Both the position numbers and the translations under genes were made by a program. Source: Butyrivibrio sp. (GTDB lineage: Bacteria; Bacillota_A; Clostridia; Lachnospirales; Lachnospiraceae). Taken from it: DNA of 6,406 bases. The stretch covers positions 1-6,406 of the forward strand of contig JAGOGF010000137.1 in assembly GCA_017996845.1 (NCBI GenBank), read 5' to 3'. Under the pieces are notes generated by a model that worked only from the letters and a program-made list of their open reading frames with translations, was not told where the DNA came from and did not search any database. Each line of letters opens with the position of its first letter. Position 1 is the first letter of the stretch. Positions 4,757 through 6,406 of this stretch are shown here, piece after piece.

Positions 4757-6406
4757 TCATTGCGCAGTATATGTTGTCACTGCTGTTTCAATCTGTATGG
4801 TTCCTGCCGGGATACTATACTGAATTGCCGGAATAACGGTGCAGGGATCATAAAGGCATGTATTCGGAAATGCCCCAATTATAACACCCTTCCCATCAAT
4901 TATATGATTGTTATCATGATTGCAAATCACCATGCAACCCAGTTGTTCATTTTGTGCATTTGCTTTATCTGCTGCCGCTTCCTGACAGAAGCCTTTTGCA
5001 TATCTGGGAACTGCAAATCCGCAGTCATATGCAAGACAGGAAATGTTACTTTCAATTGTATGTTTCCTGACATGTCCCTGTTCATTTGGAAATATGCAGG
5101 TTGTAACCGTAATTCCCATGAAAGGGTGCCAGACACTGATCATACAATCCTCTCTGATTTCAAAGGATTCACAGTGCCGTCTGACAAAAACATGACCATC
5201 AATTACAAAAGCAAGCATACTGTCCGGTGCGGTCTGTTCAATTGTGTCATAACTTCTGGATGCAGAAAACCCGAATCTGGTATTATAAACAAATTTAGAA
5301 TATTTTTCAGGAAACTGTCCGTGACTGTATTCTTCGACCACCCCTGCGGTATATGCATTTACCTGACCATCCTGCAGCCTCTGCATCAGCATATCCGCTG
5401 ATTTCATAACCATAAGCGGTTTCATGGAAGGAAGCGGTAACGGTTCTGTATGCCAGAAAGGATGCTCTTTTGGAAGTGCCATCAGAATAAATGTCTTCAT
5501 TCCCCAATAAGGACTTCCCGGTGCATTATATTGCTCTGCCATATACATCTGCGGATAACAATATCCAATCGTTAAAACACCGTCTCTGTCGAAAATCTTA
5601 TGTGACAGCCACCAATTGAGATTTCGGATAATTATCCCTTTCATAACCGCCAGCGGTAATGGTTCAATTCCAGCAAAAATACATACAGAATAAAACGCAC
5701 ATTGCCCGAATCTGTATGTCAGACTTCTTCCATATGGAAGTGCTGCTCCGTTTTCATCAAACCAGTAGGCAAACTGCCTGCCAAATTCCACTGCACGCTG
5801 GCGATATATCTCTGCTCTTTCGGGATCACTTTTTTGCCCAAAAACACTGTATAAAACGCCATAGTACTGAAGCGCCCATGGAATATAATAATCTGACTGC
5901 GGCTTGATGCCTGCCGGACCATCTGTGTACCAGCCATCCCCTCTGTACCATTTATCGGTTTCTTCCAATGCATTATGCATATTTTGCAGATCACATGGCA
6001 TACCAACGCTGTCAAGCGCAAGATTGACCAGAATCATAAAAAAGAGCCAGTTGCAGCCCGGGAGCTGATGCAGGTTGATTGTGTTAAGCCATGCTGCCAG
6101 ATTTGATTTCTGCGAATCCGTCAAAGGGGTCCAGACTTCTGCCGGAGCTTCCAGAATTGCACATGCAATTGCTGCCATTTCCACAAAACGCTGATCATAA
6201 TCTCCCGGATTTCCCCAGTATTCGGAATTATCCGGATCCGTTCCTGCAATCAGTCCCTTCCTGTATATTTCTGCAAACGATGAATTCTTTCCTCCGCCCA
6301 TCCAATAGGGTGCAAGCGCCCAAAGCGGTCTGGAAAATCCTTCCATCTGAATGGTCCTTCTGTTATAGGTGGTTCCTGTCTCCCCGATCTGTAATCCTGC
6401 TTTTTC
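4757..6406 (-). CDS. DUF2264 (PF10022) protein, probable carbohydrate-active enzyme, 5' end outside window
   Basis: The visible 549 residues form the larger part of a DUF2264 protein; the frame is open to the right edge, so the true start lies outside. The family is usually about 600-660 residues. Counting from the edge, hallmark segments are MEGFSRPLWAL (21-31), YWGNPGDYDQRFVEMA (63-78), PGCNWLFFMILVNLAL (116-131), YRGDGWYTDGP (154-164), ENGAALPYGRSLTYRF (218-233), and DGVLTIGYCYP to YNAPGSPYWGMK (275-304). The aromatic- and acid-rich helical part suggests an (alpha/alpha) toroid, and the last ~200 residues look like a beta-sandwich, as in several glycoside hydrolase and polysaccharide lyase folds. 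I know no established reaction for this protein, so no activity is claimed. No signal peptide can be judged without the N-terminus. An in-frame ATG at 6346 is internal, because the preceding 20 codons (GETGTTYNRRTIQ) continue the family motif. It lies upstream of the MATE transporter in one likely operon. Confidence 0.88.
   Translation of the reverse strand, partial: EKAGLQIGETGTTYNRRTIQMEGFSRPLWALAPYWMGGGKNSSFAEIYRKGLIAGTDPDNSEYWGNPGDYDQRFVEMAAIACAILEAPAEVWTPLTDSQKSNLAAWLNTINLHQLPGCNWLFFMILVNLALDSVGMPCDLQNMHNALEETDKWYRGDGWYTDGPAGIKPQSDYYIPWALQYYGVLYSVFGQKSDPERAEIYRQRAVEFGRQFAYWFDENGAALPYGRSLTYRFGQCAFYSVCIFAGIEPLPLAVMKGIIIRNLNWWLSHKIFDRDGVLTIGYCYPQMYMAEQYNAPGSPYWGMKTFILMALPKEHPFWHTEPLPLPSMKPLMVMKSADMLMQRLQDGQVNAYTAGVVEEYSHGQFPEKYSKFVYNTRFGFSASRSYDTIEQTAPDSMLAFVIDGHVFVRRHCESFEIREDCMISVWHPFMGITVTTCIFPNEQGHVRKHTIESNISCLAYDCGFAVPRYAKGFCQEAAADKANAQNEQLGCMVICNHDNNHIIDGKGVIIGAFPNTCLYDPCTVIPAIQYSIPAGTIQIETAVTTYTAQ

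Noticed and set aside
4685..5401. A 238-residue open frame on the plus strand opposite the DUF2264 gene
   Set aside because: It lies antisense to a protein with many conserved family motifs, has a cysteine- and histidine-rich composition with no recognisable domain, and has no ribosome binding site.
4757..6346. ATG at 6346 as the true start of the DUF2264 gene
   Set aside because: The frame remains open to the window edge, the upstream residues fit the family's conserved region, and no ribosome binding site precedes this ATG.

Overview
The window looks like a piece of a low-to-moderate GC Firmicutes chromosome, most likely from a gut Lachnospiraceae-type Clostridium relative. The signs are strong AGGAGG-like ribosome binding sites, GTG and ATG starts, an ECF sigma factor coupled to a DUF4367-type membrane anti-sigma factor, a chagasin-like lipoprotein, and a FliY/CheC-type CheY phosphatase. 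This placement is inferred from family content and style; no phylogenetic marker is present. All seven genes lie on the minus strand, so the window is read from right to left. I see no RNA genes, CRISPR arrays, transposase genes or phage genes.

Right part (6406 down to 3366). A large DUF2264 (PF10022) protein, whose 5' end lies outside the window, is followed after 26 bases by a complete 12-helix MATE-family transporter. The spacing implies one operon, probably for handling a glycan or glycoside. The substrate cannot be read from the sequence.

Middle part (3365 down to 1379). A 171-residue lipoprotein with a chagasin-like (inhibitor family I42) domain is followed by a 250-base leader, then an ECF sigma factor whose last codons overlap the start of its probable anti-sigma partner. 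This is the classic pattern of a signal-responsive envelope regulon. A possible ECF-type promoter in the leader would allow autoregulation.

Left part (1378 down to 1). A 124-base spacer holds a compact palindromic repeat with two hairpins, flanked by 5-base direct repeats. The repeat is open in one frame and falsely extends the next gene. That gene is a PAP2-family membrane phosphatase with all three catalytic motifs. It is followed after 30 bases by the 5' part of a CheC/FliY-family gene with an intact phosphatase signature, truncated by the window edge.

The most unusual item is the palindromic repeat between the anti-sigma and PAP2 genes. The chagasin-like gene beside the sigma/anti-sigma pair and the DUF2264-MATE pair come next. 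No convincing wholly new multi-gene system is demonstrable from this window alone.
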